Assembly (NCBI GenBank): GCA_963830205.1
Contig: CAWHLP010000022.1
Span: forward strand, 62,001-126,000
DNA: 64,000 nt
From: CAVSRC01 sp963830205
Lineage (GTDB): Bacteria; Pseudomonadota; Alphaproteobacteria; Rhizobiales; Kaistiaceae
Direction of reading: 5' to 3'
Made by a program: the position numbers and the translations under genes. The notes below the pieces were generated by a model. That model did not search any database. It was not told the DNA's origin and saw nothing but the letters and a program-made list of their open reading frames with translations. Below are positions 19,077-28,180 of this stretch, one piece after another. How positions within the stretch are numbered: the stretch's first letter is position 1; each line of letters opens with the position of its first letter.

Positions 19077-20732
19077 ATGAACATTGTCATGGACCCGATA
19101 ACTTCCACAGGTTCCGCAAAGTCCCGAGGCGCGTTCTTCACGCCACCGCAAATTGCCGAGTTCTTGGCCGCTTGGGCAATCCACTCTTCCGGAGACGCGG
19201 TTCTTGAGCCGTCATGTGGTGAAGCCGCGTTCTTGTTGGCGGCGGCCACGGCACAAGAAAAACTGGGCGGCATCCCTGGCCATCTCGTGGGCGTCGAAAT
19301 TCATGCCCCCTCCGCCGCTATCGCCAGAGGAAGGCTGACCGACACAGGGGTTTCGGCCGAAATTAATGTTGCCGATTTCTTCGATTGCGAGCCAAAGGAA
19401 CAATTTGACGCGGTACTTGGGAATCCCCCATTTATCCGATATCAGTCGTTCAATGGCGAAGGGCGCCTGAAAGGTGTCGCCGCAGCGCTGCGCCAGGGCG
19501 TCCGCCTAAGTAAACTCGCGAGTGCGTGGGCAGCTTTCTTGATCCACGCATGTGCATTCCTTAAGCCCAATGGACGCTTGGGCCTCGTTTTGCCGGCTGA
19601 ATTGCTCGCCGTCAATTATGCATCCTCAGTCCGCAGCTACCTTATGAGGCGATTTCGCTCTCTTAAGATCATCGCGTTTGAGCAAAGCATTTTCCCTGGC
19701 GTCCAGGAGGAAGTCGTTCTCCTTCTTGCCTCGGGGGTCGGCGAGTCCGATCGTTTTGATCTACTACAAGCCAAAAATCTCGAAGATTTGGAAGGCTCTT
19801 TGGGTCGTCGGTGGCCATACTTTAAACCGCTTCAACTCGGCGACAAGTGGACCTACGCCTTCATTCCCGATGATGCCTTGAACGTATACCGAGCATTTGG
19901 TGCGAAGAAAGCCTTCGAGCCGGCCAGCGCTTGGGGAAGAGCTTATTTAGGATGCGTTACTGGCGCCAACGAGTTTTTCTTGCTGACGGCAGAGCAAGCC
20001 GCATCGCTTCAATTGGCAGGACAAGAATTGATCCCAATGCTACCGCCAGGTTCAAAGCATTCGAAAGGATTTGAATTTTCGAAGACTGCCTGGGCCCACG
20101 GCATGAAGCAGGGAGAAAGAGTCTTTCTTTTTGCGCCCAGCGTTGCCATTCCGTCTGAGGAATCACGTAGGTATATTAGTATAGGCGAAGACGGTGGCAC
20201 CGACAGGCGATACAAATGTCGTGTTAGAAAGCCGTGGTGGTCGGTTCCACTCGTGGAGAAGCCAGATTTGTTCATTAGCTACATGACGCAGGAGGGTGTG
20301 CGGTTTGTGGCAAATAGGGCCGATATCCACATTACCAACTCACATTACGGGTTCCGGCTCACACGTGGCCGCAAAAGCCTTGGCAGAGATTTATTTCCTC
20401 TCGCGTCCCTGAACAGCCTGACCCTATTGGGTTCTGAAATGGAAGGCCGCGCTTACGGAGGAGGTCTGCTGAAGATCGAACCCCGAGAAGTCGAAAGACT
20501 ACCTGTCCCATCTGCTTCGACGATTGCCGAGGCTGCCGCCGATCTGCGAGCCGTTGCCCCTCAGGTTGCCGGGCTGTTGCGCAGGGAGAAGCTAGAGGTC
20601 GTCTGTGCACCCGTGGATGATATTCTGCTGCGCAATGTTATGGGGCTGTCTCAGGCCGAGGTCCGCGATCTTCGAAGCGCAAGGCGCGCTTTGTTTGAAC
20701 GTCGAACAACACGGAACAAGCGACGGAAATGA
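19077..20732 (+). CDS. N6-adenine DNA methyltransferase, TaqI/Eco57I type
   Basis: This 551-residue gamma-class adenine methyltransferase has the N-terminal GAFFTPPQIAEFLA segment, motif I for AdoMet (VLEPSCGEAAFLLAA) and the catalytic NPPF motif (LGNPPFIRYQ). A long C-terminal target-recognition region follows (GRAYLGCVTGANEFFLL and onwards). It transfers a methyl group to adenine N6 in a specific site. Its stop overlaps the next gene's start by 4 bases (ATGA), so it pairs with the probable endonuclease. ATG at 19077 is chosen; TTG at 19053 and ATG at 19089 are alternatives, and none has a strong ribosome site. Base composition is visibly more AT-rich than the flanks, indicating horizontal transfer. 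Confidence 0.9.
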   Translation: MNIVMDPITSTGSAKSRGAFFTPPQIAEFLAAWAIHSSGDAVLEPSCGEAAFLLAAATAQEKLGGIPGHLVGVEIHAPSAAIARGRLTDTGVSAEINVADFFDCEPKEQFDAVLGNPPFIRYQSFNGEGRLKGVAAALRQGVRLSKLASAWAAFLIHACAFLKPNGRLGLVLPAELLAVNYASSVRSYLMRRFRSLKIIAFEQSIFPGVQEEVVLLLASGVGESDRFDLLQAKNLEDLEGSLGRRWPYFKPLQLGDKWTYAFIPDDALNVYRAFGAKKAFEPASAWGRAYLGCVTGANEFFLLTAEQAASLQLAGQELIPMLPPGSKHSKGFEFSKTAWAHGMKQGERVFLFAPSVAIPSEESRRYISIGEDGGTDRRYKCRVRKPWWSVPLVEKPDLFISYMTQEGVRFVANRADIHITNSHYGFRLTRGRKSLGRDLFPLASLNSLTLLGSEMEGRAYGGGLLKIEPREVERLPVPSASTIAEAAADLRAVAPQVAGLLRREKLEVVCAPVDDILLRNVMGLSQAEVRDLRSARRALFERRTTRNKRRK

Positions 20733-21463
20733 CTGAGGCAAATGCACTCATTTCCGCGGCGCTGCAACAACTCGGGCCCAAGCCTGCCGACACTGCAAGC
20801 TCGCGCGAAAAGGGCCGCTACAGCGAGCAAATGTCTCAGTTCTTGGCACTAGCCCTAAGCGCCGGTTTCAGTGAGCGCGGGCTCATCGGGACCAGACCAG
20901 CACCACCGGGTACAGTTGGCGGATCAGGCGCGGAACGAAGGCTCTCAGGGGGGCTTGGAGCAAAGAGGGTCGACGTCAGTTGGTCGACGGAGGAATCCGG
21001 GCTTCTGCTCGGAGTGTCAATCAAGACAATAAACTTCCGAGATCGGAAATCGAACAACTTTCAAAAGAACCTAACCAACCGTCGCGGGGACATGCTCTTT
21101 GAAGCGGTCACCCTGCATCAGCGGTTCCCCTATTCGGTGCTGATTGGCCTGCTTTGTCTTGACGCCGAAGCCAACAACGACAGCACACGCAAACGGCGAT
21201 CTACGTTTGCGAACGTTCACCCTCGCCTTCGGTTGTTCACAGGCAGGAATGACCCTGCCGGACGAAATGAACAATTCGAACGATTTTATGTTGCGCTTGT
21301 GAATGGCGACATGAATCCGCCGGTGCTGCGCCTATTTAGGATCGGCGAGCCCGACGTTGAAATCTCGTTCGAGACGTTCTTCGCCGAATGTCTAGCGATT
21401 CTTGCGGAGCGAAATCCCGATTTTTATCAATTCGCCGATGGTCACCTATCCGTGGCCGATTAA
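20729..21463 (+). CDS. Probable type II restriction endonuclease partner
   Basis: This 244-residue protein overlaps the methyltransferase by 4 bases. The central region RVDVSWSTEESGLLLGVSIK resembles a PD-(D/E)xK nuclease core, with an Asp strand followed by a strand ending in Ser-Ile-Lys. After it come NFQKNLTNRRGDMLFEA and a hydrophobic strand FPYSVLIGLLCL. This order is common in type II restriction enzymes. It would cut unmethylated sites of the specificity shared with the methyltransferase; that specificity cannot be read from the sequence. Composition is AT-rich like its partner. The nuclease call rests on context plus a partial motif. Confidence 0.7.
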   Translation: MTEANALISAALQQLGPKPADTASSREKGRYSEQMSQFLALALSAGFSERGLIGTRPAPPGTVGGSGAERRLSGGLGAKRVDVSWSTEESGLLLGVSIKTINFRDRKSNNFQKNLTNRRGDMLFEAVTLHQRFPYSVLIGLLCLDAEANNDSTRKRRSTFANVHPRLRLFTGRNDPAGRNEQFERFYVALVNGDMNPPVLRLFRIGEPDVEISFETFFAECLAILAERNPDFYQFADGHLSVAD

Positions 21464-21495
21464 GCGTCTCCCTCCCCCGCACCCCCACGCCCCTC

Positions 21496-21706
21496 TGTTG
21501 CTATAGTGGTCTCGGCACGAGATTCGTGACCAATGCGGCCGAAAAACCGACCCCACCCACCATGCTTCGCCTGCGGCTTCGCATGGTCCCCCCTCCCCGT
21601 TCCGGGGAGGGAGGGGGCTTGCCGCCGGGCCCAGACGATAAGGCCCGCAAGCGCGAAGAAGCCGTCTGGATTCCGGCTTCCGCCGGAATGACGAAGGCGT
21701 GTGGGG
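21496..21706. repeat. About 210-base direct repeat, copy 1
   Basis: It begins CTGTTGCTATAGTGG and includes ATTCGTGACCAATGCGG, ACCCACCATGCTTCGCCT, the palindrome CCTCCCCGTTCCGGGGAGGG and GCCGGAATGACGAAGGCG. It recurs at 22068-22270, about 570 bases away, at high identity. It is non-coding. The gap 21464-22411 is made entirely of such repeats. Confidence 0.8.
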
Positions 21707-21719
21707 CACGGCCCAAGCC

Positions 21720-22030
21720 CCACACTCCGTTCATGCCCGCCCCCGAGCGGGCATCCAGGCCGGACGGGCGGCAGGCTCGTCGCCCGACGGCGACTTTCGC
21801 CTGGGCTCCCGCCTTCGCGGGAGCGAACGGACAGGGGCTTCGCGGGGACGAACGGAGTGGGACCTCATCCTTCGAGGCCCGGCTGCGCCGGGCATCCCCC
21901 GGTCGAGCCAGGGGACAGGCTCTCTGGATGAGGGCTTGTTTCTTCATCCCCCTCCCGAAACTGCTGCGCAGTTTCGATCCCCGATCGGGTCGGGGACAGG
22001 CTCTCTCCCACGCGGGGAGAGGTGAAGAGA
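21720..22030. repeat. Mosaic of short palindromic repeats between the two 210-base copies
   Basis: Successive short palindromes are visible: GCCCCCGAGCGGGC, CTCCCGCCTTCGCGGGAG, a CTTCGAGGCCCGGCTGCGCC block followed by GGGGACAGGCTCTC (family A), CCCGAAACTGCTGCGCAG followed by TTTCG (family C), and GACAGGCTCTC a second time. Related copies occur at 23227, 28926, 41893, 42602 and 63658. No protein-coding gene is supported here. Confidence 0.6.
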
Positions 22031-22067
22031 TGCCTCACCTCCCCTTCCGTCTCCTCTCCGCCCATCT

Positions 22068-22270
22068 GTTGCCATAGTGGCCTCCGCACCAGATTCGTGA
22101 CAGACGCGGGCGAATGACCAACCCCACCCACCATGCTTCGCCTACGGCTTCGCATGGTCCCCCCTCCCCGTTCCGGGGAGGGAGGGAGACCGCCGCCGGG
22201 CCCAGACGATTCCCGCAAGCGTGGTGAAGCCACCTGCATCCCGGCCTCCGCCGGAATGACGAAGGCGTGT
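22068..22270. repeat. About 200-base direct repeat, copy 2
   Basis: This copy begins CTGTTGCCATAGTGG and repeats the same order of blocks as the first, including the CCTCCCCGTTCCGGGGAGGG palindrome and GCCGGAATGACGAAGGCG. Small differences include GACAGACGCGG for GACCAATGCGG. It ends about 140 bases before the next gene. Confidence 0.8.
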
Positions 22271-22411
22271 GGCGCCGGCGCGCCCCTCCTGCGGCAGCCG
22301 TGCCCGCCATGGGTCGGGGCGAAGATGGTAGTCTGGCCCCGGGAACAAGGCGGCAGACCGGGATACCGGCCCGCTTGGCGCCGACCATGCCGCAGAATGC
22401 AGGAGGAATCC

Positions 22412-23188
22412 ATGTCTTTCATACTGGCCGCGTGCGCCGAGATGCTGTGGCGGGACAGGCCGATCGGGTGGCGCGCCAGCCGCCTTCACGAGATGGGCTT
22501 CCAGGTCGGCCTGTGGAACTGGCCCGGCCACGACCTCGACGGGCTGGAGAAATCGGGCGCCACCTTCTCGATCATGAACGGCTACCTCAGCGGCCGGCTG
22601 ACCGACGACGCGGGCGCCGAGGAACTGCTGACGACCGCGCGCCAGACGGCCAAGGTGGGCAAGCGGCTCGGCGTCGCCCGGCTCAACCTGCACGGCACCG
22701 GCCTTGGCGAGGGCGGACTGCCGGTGAACCCGGTCGAAGTCGTGACCGGCGCGATGTGGCTGAAGGCGGCGGACACGCTGCGCCGCATATGCGACCTGGC
22801 CGAGGAGGAAAGCGTGGTCTTCACGCTGGAAAACCTCAACCTCGAGGTCGACCACCCGGGCGTGCCATTCGCCCGCGCCGAGGACACGCTGGCGCTGGTC
22901 TCGGCGATCGACCACCCGCGGCTGCGCCTCAACCTCGACCTCTATCATGCGCAGATCGGCGAGGGGAATTTGATCGAACTGTGCCGCCGGGCGCTGCCCT
23001 GGGTCGGCGAGATCCAGGTCGCCGACGTGCCCGGCCGCTGCGAGCCGGGGACAGGCGAGATCAACTATGCCGGCGTCGCCCGCGCGCTGGACGCAATGGG
23101 CTACCGTGGCCCGGTCGCTCTGGAGTCCTGGGCGAAGGGCGACGCGGAGACGGCGCTGGAAGCGTTCCGCGCAGCGTTTTCCGTATAG
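22412..23188 (+). CDS. Hydroxypyruvate isomerase-like TIM-barrel protein (xylose isomerase superfamily)
   Basis: This 258-residue AP-endonuclease-2/xylose-isomerase-type barrel has metal-site residues in FTLENLNLEVDHPG, LNLDLYHAQIGEGN and EIQVADVPGRCEPGTGEINY, and a C-terminal GPVALESWAKGD. The VPGR-EP-GEINY signature is typical of hydroxypyruvate isomerase (Hyi/OtnI), which interconverts hydroxypyruvate and tartronate semialdehyde. ATG at 22412 has AGGAGG at 22401. It stands alone between repeat regions without a glyoxylate carboligase or tartronate semialdehyde reductase nearby, so the exact substrate is open. Confidence 0.82.
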   Translation: MSFILAACAEMLWRDRPIGWRASRLHEMGFQVGLWNWPGHDLDGLEKSGATFSIMNGYLSGRLTDDAGAEELLTTARQTAKVGKRLGVARLNLHGTGLGEGGLPVNPVEVVTGAMWLKAADTLRRICDLAEEESVVFTLENLNLEVDHPGVPFARAEDTLALVSAIDHPRLRLNLDLYHAQIGEGNLIELCRRALPWVGEIQVADVPGRCEPGTGEINYAGVARALDAMGYRGPVALESWAKGDAETALEAFRAAFSV

Positions 23189-23226
23189 CCGGCAGAGCGC
23201 GCCGCCGGCAAGCCGCGAAGCAGTGG

Positions 23227-23300
23227 TGATGACCCGCCTGCGCCGGGCGTCCCCCGGTCAAGCCGGGGGACAGGCTCTCGGGATGAGGGCTTCCCTTTCT
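23227..23300. repeat. Dispersed palindromic repeat (family A)
   Basis: It contains GCCTGCGCCGGGCGTCCC, GGTCAAGCCGGGGGACAGG and CTCTCGGGATGAGGGCTT, close to the block at 21865-21935. It lies between convergent genes and may serve as a transcription terminator. Confidence 0.6.
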
Positions 23301-23340
23301 TCGCCAGCGCCTAGCCGTTGGCTGGCGGCGCCGGCAACCC

Positions 23341-23874
23341 TCAGGGCTTCACGTCGCCGCAATCGGCGCTCACCCACTTGCCGGTGATCTGGCGGTTGAC
23401 CTTCATCGCGCCGCCGCCATCGGTCACGGTCATCTCGGCAGTGGCGCTGATCGCCTGCGGGCTCGATGCCTGGACGTGAAAGCTGCCGGTCATGTGGTGG
23501 CTGCCGGTGCAGACGATCTTGACGTTCATCTCGGTCGCGGTGCTCGACACGACCGTCTCGGTGCAGCCGCCCGACAGCTCCGGATCCTTGAAGCCGTGCT
23601 GCAGGCTTTCCGGGGTGACGCACGACTGGTAGGTGATCGGCTTGTCGGCCGTCGCTAACGCCGCCGCCATCATGGCAGCGACCTGGGCCCTCTGGGCCGG
23701 CGACAGCTTGGCCAGTTGCGCGGCCGGGATCGTCGGCGTGCCGCTGGTGGTGCCGGCGGTGGTCATATTCCACAGGCCGTTTTGCACATTGAGCGAGACG
23801 GGAGCGGCGTGGCCGGCGGCCGCCAGGCAGACGCTCGCGCCAAGGGCCAAGGACAGGATGCGCAGTTTCGACAT
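23341..23874 (-). CDS. DUF3617 family secreted protein
   Basis: The gene encodes 177 residues with a clear Sec signal peptide (MSKLRILSLALGASVCLAAA, cleavage near GHA-AP). The mature part starts with the DUF3617 hallmark GLWNMTT, has conserved Cys (SCVTPES, GGCTET, ICTGSHHM as IVCTG) and ends KWVSADCGDVKP. Such periplasmic beta-rich proteins are widespread in alphaproteobacteria; their role is unknown. ATG at 23874 is preceded by GGAGG, which settles the start although the frame is open to 24081. Confidence 0.82.
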   Translation of the reverse strand: MSKLRILSLALGASVCLAAAGHAAPVSLNVQNGLWNMTTAGTTSGTPTIPAAQLAKLSPAQRAQVAAMMAAALATADKPITYQSCVTPESLQHGFKDPELSGGCTETVVSSTATEMNVKIVCTGSHHMTGSFHVQASSPQAISATAEMTVTDGGGAMKVNRQITGKWVSADCGDVKP

Positions 23875-24077
23875 TTTCGCCTCCATGCGACCGCCATCAG
23901 CCCCACGACCGGTCGCGCACAGCGAGCTTGACCGGCGTATCCAAGGTTGCCAAGAGACCGAGGTCACACCCCGGAGGGAACGGGTCTGGCCGGGTGACCG
24001 CGGACCGTCCGCCGGGCCCGCCCTGCCGCGCGGCTCCGCCGGGAATCGCAGTCGGGCGACCGGCCGATCGTCAGGCC

Positions 24078-26849
24078 TCACGCCCTGAGGCGCACGACTT
24101 CGCCGGCAGGCTCCAAGACGCGGGTCAGCTCGCCGGCGGGCTGCGCGCGACCGAACAGGAAACCCTGCACCTCATCGACCCCCAGAGACTTGAGCAACGC
24201 CAACTGAGCAGCGTTTTCCACGCCCTCGGCATTGAGATGCAGCCCGAGGTCGGTCGCCAGCCTGGCGACGGCGCGCACGATCGCGGCCGAGCCCGTGTTC
24301 TCGGGCAGGTCGGCCACGAACGACTTGTCCAGCTTGATCTTGGTGATGGGGAATTTCTGGATATAGCTGAGGGATGAGTATCCGGTCCCGAAGTCGTCAA
24401 GGGCGATGCCGACGCCGATTGCGCGCAAATCCTTGAGAGCGCGGTGGACAGCGTTGCTCGGCTGCATGAACAGCGACTCGGTGATCTCCAGATCGAGCCG
24501 CGATGCGGGCATGCCCGTCCGCTTCAACACGCGCGAAACGAACTCCGCGATGTCGCCGCGCGCAAATTGCGCCGAAGAGACGTTGACCGCCAGCCGAACC
24601 TGCGGTGACCAACCGGCGACCTCGGCACAGGCGGTTTCCAGGACCCACCGCCCGAGCGGATCGATGAGCCCAGTGGTTTCCGCAAGCGGAATGAACTCGT
24701 CCGGCGATACCACCCCGCGCGTCGGGTGACGCCAGCGCACCAGCGCCTCGACGCCAACCAGGCGATTGCTGCAGAGCTCGATCTGGGGCTGGTACCAGAC
24801 CTCGAATTCGCCGCGCTCGAGGGCCTGTCCGAGTTCGAATTCAAGCCGCTGCTGCTCCATGAACGATTTCAGCATCGTCCGGTCAAACACCACGAACCCG
24901 CTGCCACCGCTCGATTTGGCTCGGTACAAGGCCATGTCGGCCCGCTTGAGGATATCGTCCGGACCTTTGTCGCGGGCATCCGCCAGTGCGACGCCGGCGC
25001 TCGCGCCGACCAGAACCTGGCGACCATCCAGCTCCAGCGCCTTGCTGCTCGTCGCCACGATGTGGGTCGCAAACGCAACCGCGTCGTCGCCTGCCTTCGG
25101 ACCGGAAAAAAGGGCCGCATACTCGTCGCCGCCGAGGCGCGCAACGATGGCATCGTGGGGAAGCAGGTTGGCGGCTCGCGCCGCGACACCACGCAGGACG
25201 AGGTCGCCGATATGATGACCGAGCGTGTCGTTTATGGTCTTGAACCGGTCGAGATCGAAGCAGACGACCGCGCTGGAGCGCAGCCTGGTGTCGTTGGCCG
25301 TGAATACCCCTTCAAGGCGCTCGATCAACTGGTGGCGATTGGGCAGCTCGGTGAGTGAATCAAACCGGGCCATGTGAGCGATCTTTGCTTCGGCCGCTTT
25401 CTTCTCCGTGATGTCCGTAAAGGTCAGACAGACGACACGGTGCTCGGCCTGCGCATTGCCGTTTTCGGCCGGCTCGCTCTCAACTTCCGAAATGGTGGTG
25501 ACGTATTCGAGCAAGCGAATCTCGCCGTCGCCGCGCCGTAGCGAAACCACGCTCGGGCGCCGAACGCAGCGATCGAAGCCGGTGACCAGGACCGCGTCGA
25601 CCGCGGCCATGAGTTGCGGCGGCAGGACCGCGCGCGCTTTCGACCCGACGAGATTGCTTCGGTGGTCGAGCAACTCCGCGGCGCTGCGGCTCGCCGCGCG
25701 GATCGTGCCGGCCTCATCGACAACCACGATGCCGGCGAAGTTGTCCGCGACGACCTTGGTCAGCAGGGCTTCGGCGTTGCTCGCCCGCACACGCCACATG
25801 GTCTGAAGAAGCTGGCGGATGTCGATCTCGCTCACCAGTGCGATGATGGCGAGGGTCGCAAATGCCAGCAGCCAGGGCGCGGTATTGACGATCAGCGCGT
25901 GGCTCGTCAGGAGCAGCATCGCGGACGCTTCGATCACCGCGGCAGCAACGAAGAGTCCGCCGAACAGGTATTGCCACTTCGCACGACCGATGAAGAAGAC
26001 TGCGATGGCGATAGCGATCAGACCCGCCAGCGTTACCAGCGCGCCGGTCTCGTGCAGAACGCGTCCTTGCATCAGTGTCTCGGTGGCGACGGCCTGGAGC
26101 AAGGCGCCGGATATCGTTCCGGCGACGGGCACCTGGAAGAAGTCGCGAAGTTCGATCGCCTGCGCGCCGACGATCACCTTCTTGCCGGCGATGCGGGCCG
26201 GATCGGTCGCTCCGCGCAGGACATCGATCAAAGAGATCCTGTCGATGGCATTTGAATTGATGCTGAAGTCGATCGGGAACGCCTTCCCAGCTTCACCCGG
26301 CCCTCCGGCGAGAACCGCAGGCATGGACGGAACCAGACGGCCATCGACGATCAATCCGTAGCCGAAGGAGCGAACCTGGCCATCGGCGTCCGGGTGAACG
26401 TTGACGCTTGCGACCCATGCGTTTTCGCTGAATTGCTGCAGCGGCTGATTGAAGGTGGTAGCAGCATTGGCGGTGCCGCTCAGTCTTTGCGCGAACGCGG
26501 CAAGTATGGCGCCGCCGCCGCTGCGCTTCAGGGCCGCGGCGAGCGCGGCGTCGCCGGCCGGATCCGACCGCGCGCTGAAATCCACGTCGATCGCGATTTC
26601 AGCGGCATGCAGCGCAACCAGCTTGTCGACCAACTGCGCAAAGACCGTGCGCTGCCAGGGCCAGCTTCCCATCGCGGCAATGCTCTTGGCATCGATATCG
26701 ACAACGACAACGTCGCCGGTCGGTGCCCGGCGGTGCATTGCCATGCGGACCGCGGTCTGCTGATTCTCAATCGGGCGTAATACGCCGCTCCACTCGGCCG
26801 CCATCGGAACGAGGACGACAAGGGCAACGGCAATTATCCGGCGAAGCAT
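24078..26849 (-). CDS. CHASE2-PAS-GGDEF-EAL membrane signalling protein (c-di-GMP)
   Basis: The order of domains is: N-terminal membrane anchor, extracytoplasmic CHASE2 sensor (about residues 25-280, with WPWQRTVFAQLVDKL and IDVDFSAR), three membrane helices (about 280-360), PAS (ADNFAGIVVVDEAGTIRAAS), GGDEF and EAL. GGDEF is intact (LGGDEYAALF). EAL is also intact (VEALVRW, DLEITES, DDFGTGYSSL, AEGVEN), so both cyclase and phosphodiesterase activity are possible. It is 36-57 bases downstream of a FecR-domain gene on the same strand, a pairing often seen with CHASE2 proteins. ATG at 26849 is preferred over TTG at 26870. Confidence 0.93.
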   Translation of the reverse strand: MLRRIIAVALVVLVPMAAEWSGVLRPIENQQTAVRMAMHRRAPTGDVVVVDIDAKSIAAMGSWPWQRTVFAQLVDKLVALHAAEIAIDVDFSARSDPAGDAALAAALKRSGGGAILAAFAQRLSGTANAATTFNQPLQQFSENAWVASVNVHPDADGQVRSFGYGLIVDGRLVPSMPAVLAGGPGEAGKAFPIDFSINSNAIDRISLIDVLRGATDPARIAGKKVIVGAQAIELRDFFQVPVAGTISGALLQAVATETLMQGRVLHETGALVTLAGLIAIAIAVFFIGRAKWQYLFGGLFVAAAVIEASAMLLLTSHALIVNTAPWLLAFATLAIIALVSEIDIRQLLQTMWRVRASNAEALLTKVVADNFAGIVVVDEAGTIRAASRSAAELLDHRSNLVGSKARAVLPPQLMAAVDAVLVTGFDRCVRRPSVVSLRRGDGEIRLLEYVTTISEVESEPAENGNAQAEHRVVCLTFTDITEKKAAEAKIAHMARFDSLTELPNRHQLIERLEGVFTANDTRLRSSAVVCFDLDRFKTINDTLGHHIGDLVLRGVAARAANLLPHDAIVARLGGDEYAALFSGPKAGDDAVAFATHIVATSSKALELDGRQVLVGASAGVALADARDKGPDDILKRADMALYRAKSSGGSGFVVFDRTMLKSFMEQQRLEFELGQALERGEFEVWYQPQIELCSNRLVGVEALVRWRHPTRGVVSPDEFIPLAETTGLIDPLGRWVLETACAEVAGWSPQVRLAVNVSSAQFARGDIAEFVSRVLKRTGMPASRLDLEITESLFMQPSNAVHRALKDLRAIGVGIALDDFGTGYSSLSYIQKFPITKIKLDKSFVADLPENTGSAAIVRAVARLATDLGLHLNAEGVENAAQLALLKSLGVDEVQGFLFGRAQPAGELTRVLEPAGEVVRLRA

Positions 26850-26906
26850 GAGCGTCTGCCCGCGTGACAACGGTGAAGCGACTGCCGCGGCGCGAACCGA
26901 ATTGGT

Positions 26907-27887
26907 TCAGCCGAGCTTTCCCTTGAAGAACGCAAGGCCCAACGCCAGGGCGATCGACAGCCCGAAAATGCTCGCCAGCGCCTGCGGGCTGAAGCCCTCG
27001 CCGTCTTCACCGGCAAACCACCTGCTGAAGAAACTGCGTTCGACCATGCGCGCAGACGGGCCTGGCGTCTTGAGGACGGCTACTCCGCGACCGCCGCCGC
27101 TTCCGCCACTCGCATTGCCACCGGAATCATCACCACCGGGACCGATCGAGCCGGCTGCCGCCACCACCGCGCCGGTGCCATCGTCTCGCGCCTGCATGAG
27201 CGGCGTGAGGCCGGGTGTCGAGTTACCCGAATTGTCCAACGCGGCAACCTGAAGGGCATGGACGGACTCGTGGGAAAGGCCATCGACCAGCGGAGCGCGC
27301 GGATTGCCCGGCTGTATGACGGGGCGTGGCCCCGAGCCCGAAACCGTCAGCTCTGCGCTCTGTCGATCGACTTGCGCCGTTTGCCCGGCAGGGGTGTCAA
27401 CCGTGTCGCCGGTAGCGAGGTCCTGGATCCCGACGAGCCCCCGCTCCACCGCAACCGTCGCGCCATGTTCATCGACGTGCACGGTGAACTTGGTGCCCTT
27501 GACGACCGCAGCCAGGTATGGGGTCTCCACGGCGAAATGCTTCACCGTCTGCCGATCCACGTCGAATGTGACTTCTCCGGCGCGCTCGAGGACCGTGGTG
27601 ATGCCATGGCTGTCGCCATCCGGAAGGGTAATGACCGTGTTGGGACCGACCAGCATGGTCTGCGACCCCCGAACCAGAAAGGCGCGAGCGCCCTCGCCGG
27701 TCATGACCGTCGCGCCACCGGGAACATCGGCAGTCGGTCCAAGCGATACGAGTTGCGCCGTATCAGATCCGAACCAGACGGAACCGCTCGACTGGGCGAC
27801 GTGCCACGGGTCAGCTTCAGCGCTGCCGACCAGGACCAGGGTTGAAATGGCGGCGAAAAGGACGCCGCGCCTGACAATGCTGAACAC
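26907..27887 (-). CDS. FecR-domain protein with signal anchor, partner of the CHASE2 protein
   Basis: The gene encodes 326 residues from a GTG start at 27887, which has GGAGG 5 bases upstream. A signal peptide (IVRRGVLFAAISTLVLVGSAEA) is followed by a FecR-type beta domain (GGATVMTGEGARAFLVRGSQ, ETPYLAAVVKGTKFTVHVDE, GLVGIQDLATGD). Then come a Pro/Gly/Ser-rich linker with DSGGNASGGSGGGRG and a C-terminal membrane helix (SIFGLSIALALGLAFFKG). It probably senses or scaffolds in the periplasm and passes a signal to the CHASE2 domain of the next gene. No sigma factor or TonB receptor is near, so this is not an iron-citrate type system. Confidence 0.85.
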   Translation of the reverse strand: MFSIVRRGVLFAAISTLVLVGSAEADPWHVAQSSGSVWFGSDTAQLVSLGPTADVPGGATVMTGEGARAFLVRGSQTMLVGPNTVITLPDGDSHGITTVLERAGEVTFDVDRQTVKHFAVETPYLAAVVKGTKFTVHVDEHGATVAVERGLVGIQDLATGDTVDTPAGQTAQVDRQSAELTVSGSGPRPVIQPGNPRAPLVDGLSHESVHALQVAALDNSGNSTPGLTPLMQARDDGTGAVVAAAGSIGPGGDDSGGNASGGSGGGRGVAVLKTPGPSARMVERSFFSRWFAGEDGEGFSPQALASIFGLSIALALGLAFFKGKLG

Positions 27888-28099
27888 CTGGCCCTCCCGA
27901 AAGCGTCGCAAAACTGCTTGGGGAGACCTATCAAAGGATCATTCAAATCTTGCGAACATGTCGCCGGCAATTCGACTAAAATTTTAGCGAAAAGCACCGT
28001 AGGGGCCGCTCGCCGGATCTCGTCCGCGGGGCCGTCGTTCGATCCTCTCCAGGCGAAGTCCGCGTCTCGCGCGTGGCGGACTTTCAACAGTCGCGCCGC

Positions 28100-28142
28100 C
28101 ACTTTCCCAGCGTTTCCTTGACCGCAACGGCGAGGTGCTCTT
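28100..28142 (-). pseudogene. Remnant of a response-regulator tail resembling the end of cckA
   Basis: Read leftwards the bases encode HLAVAVKETLGKW. The last codons of cckA (28997-29035) encode QLAVAVKETLGK, and about 35 of 40 bases match. No reading frame extends this similarity upstream. It looks like a degraded duplication or recombination scar in the gap before the 94-residue gene. Confidence 0.5.
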
Positions 28143-28180
28143 TCCCTTCAGGGGGGCGCAGGCGCGCGAACGGAGGCCGC

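Noticed and set aside
21496..22270. Insertion sequence
   Set aside because: No transposase frame and no terminal inverted repeats with target duplication are visible.
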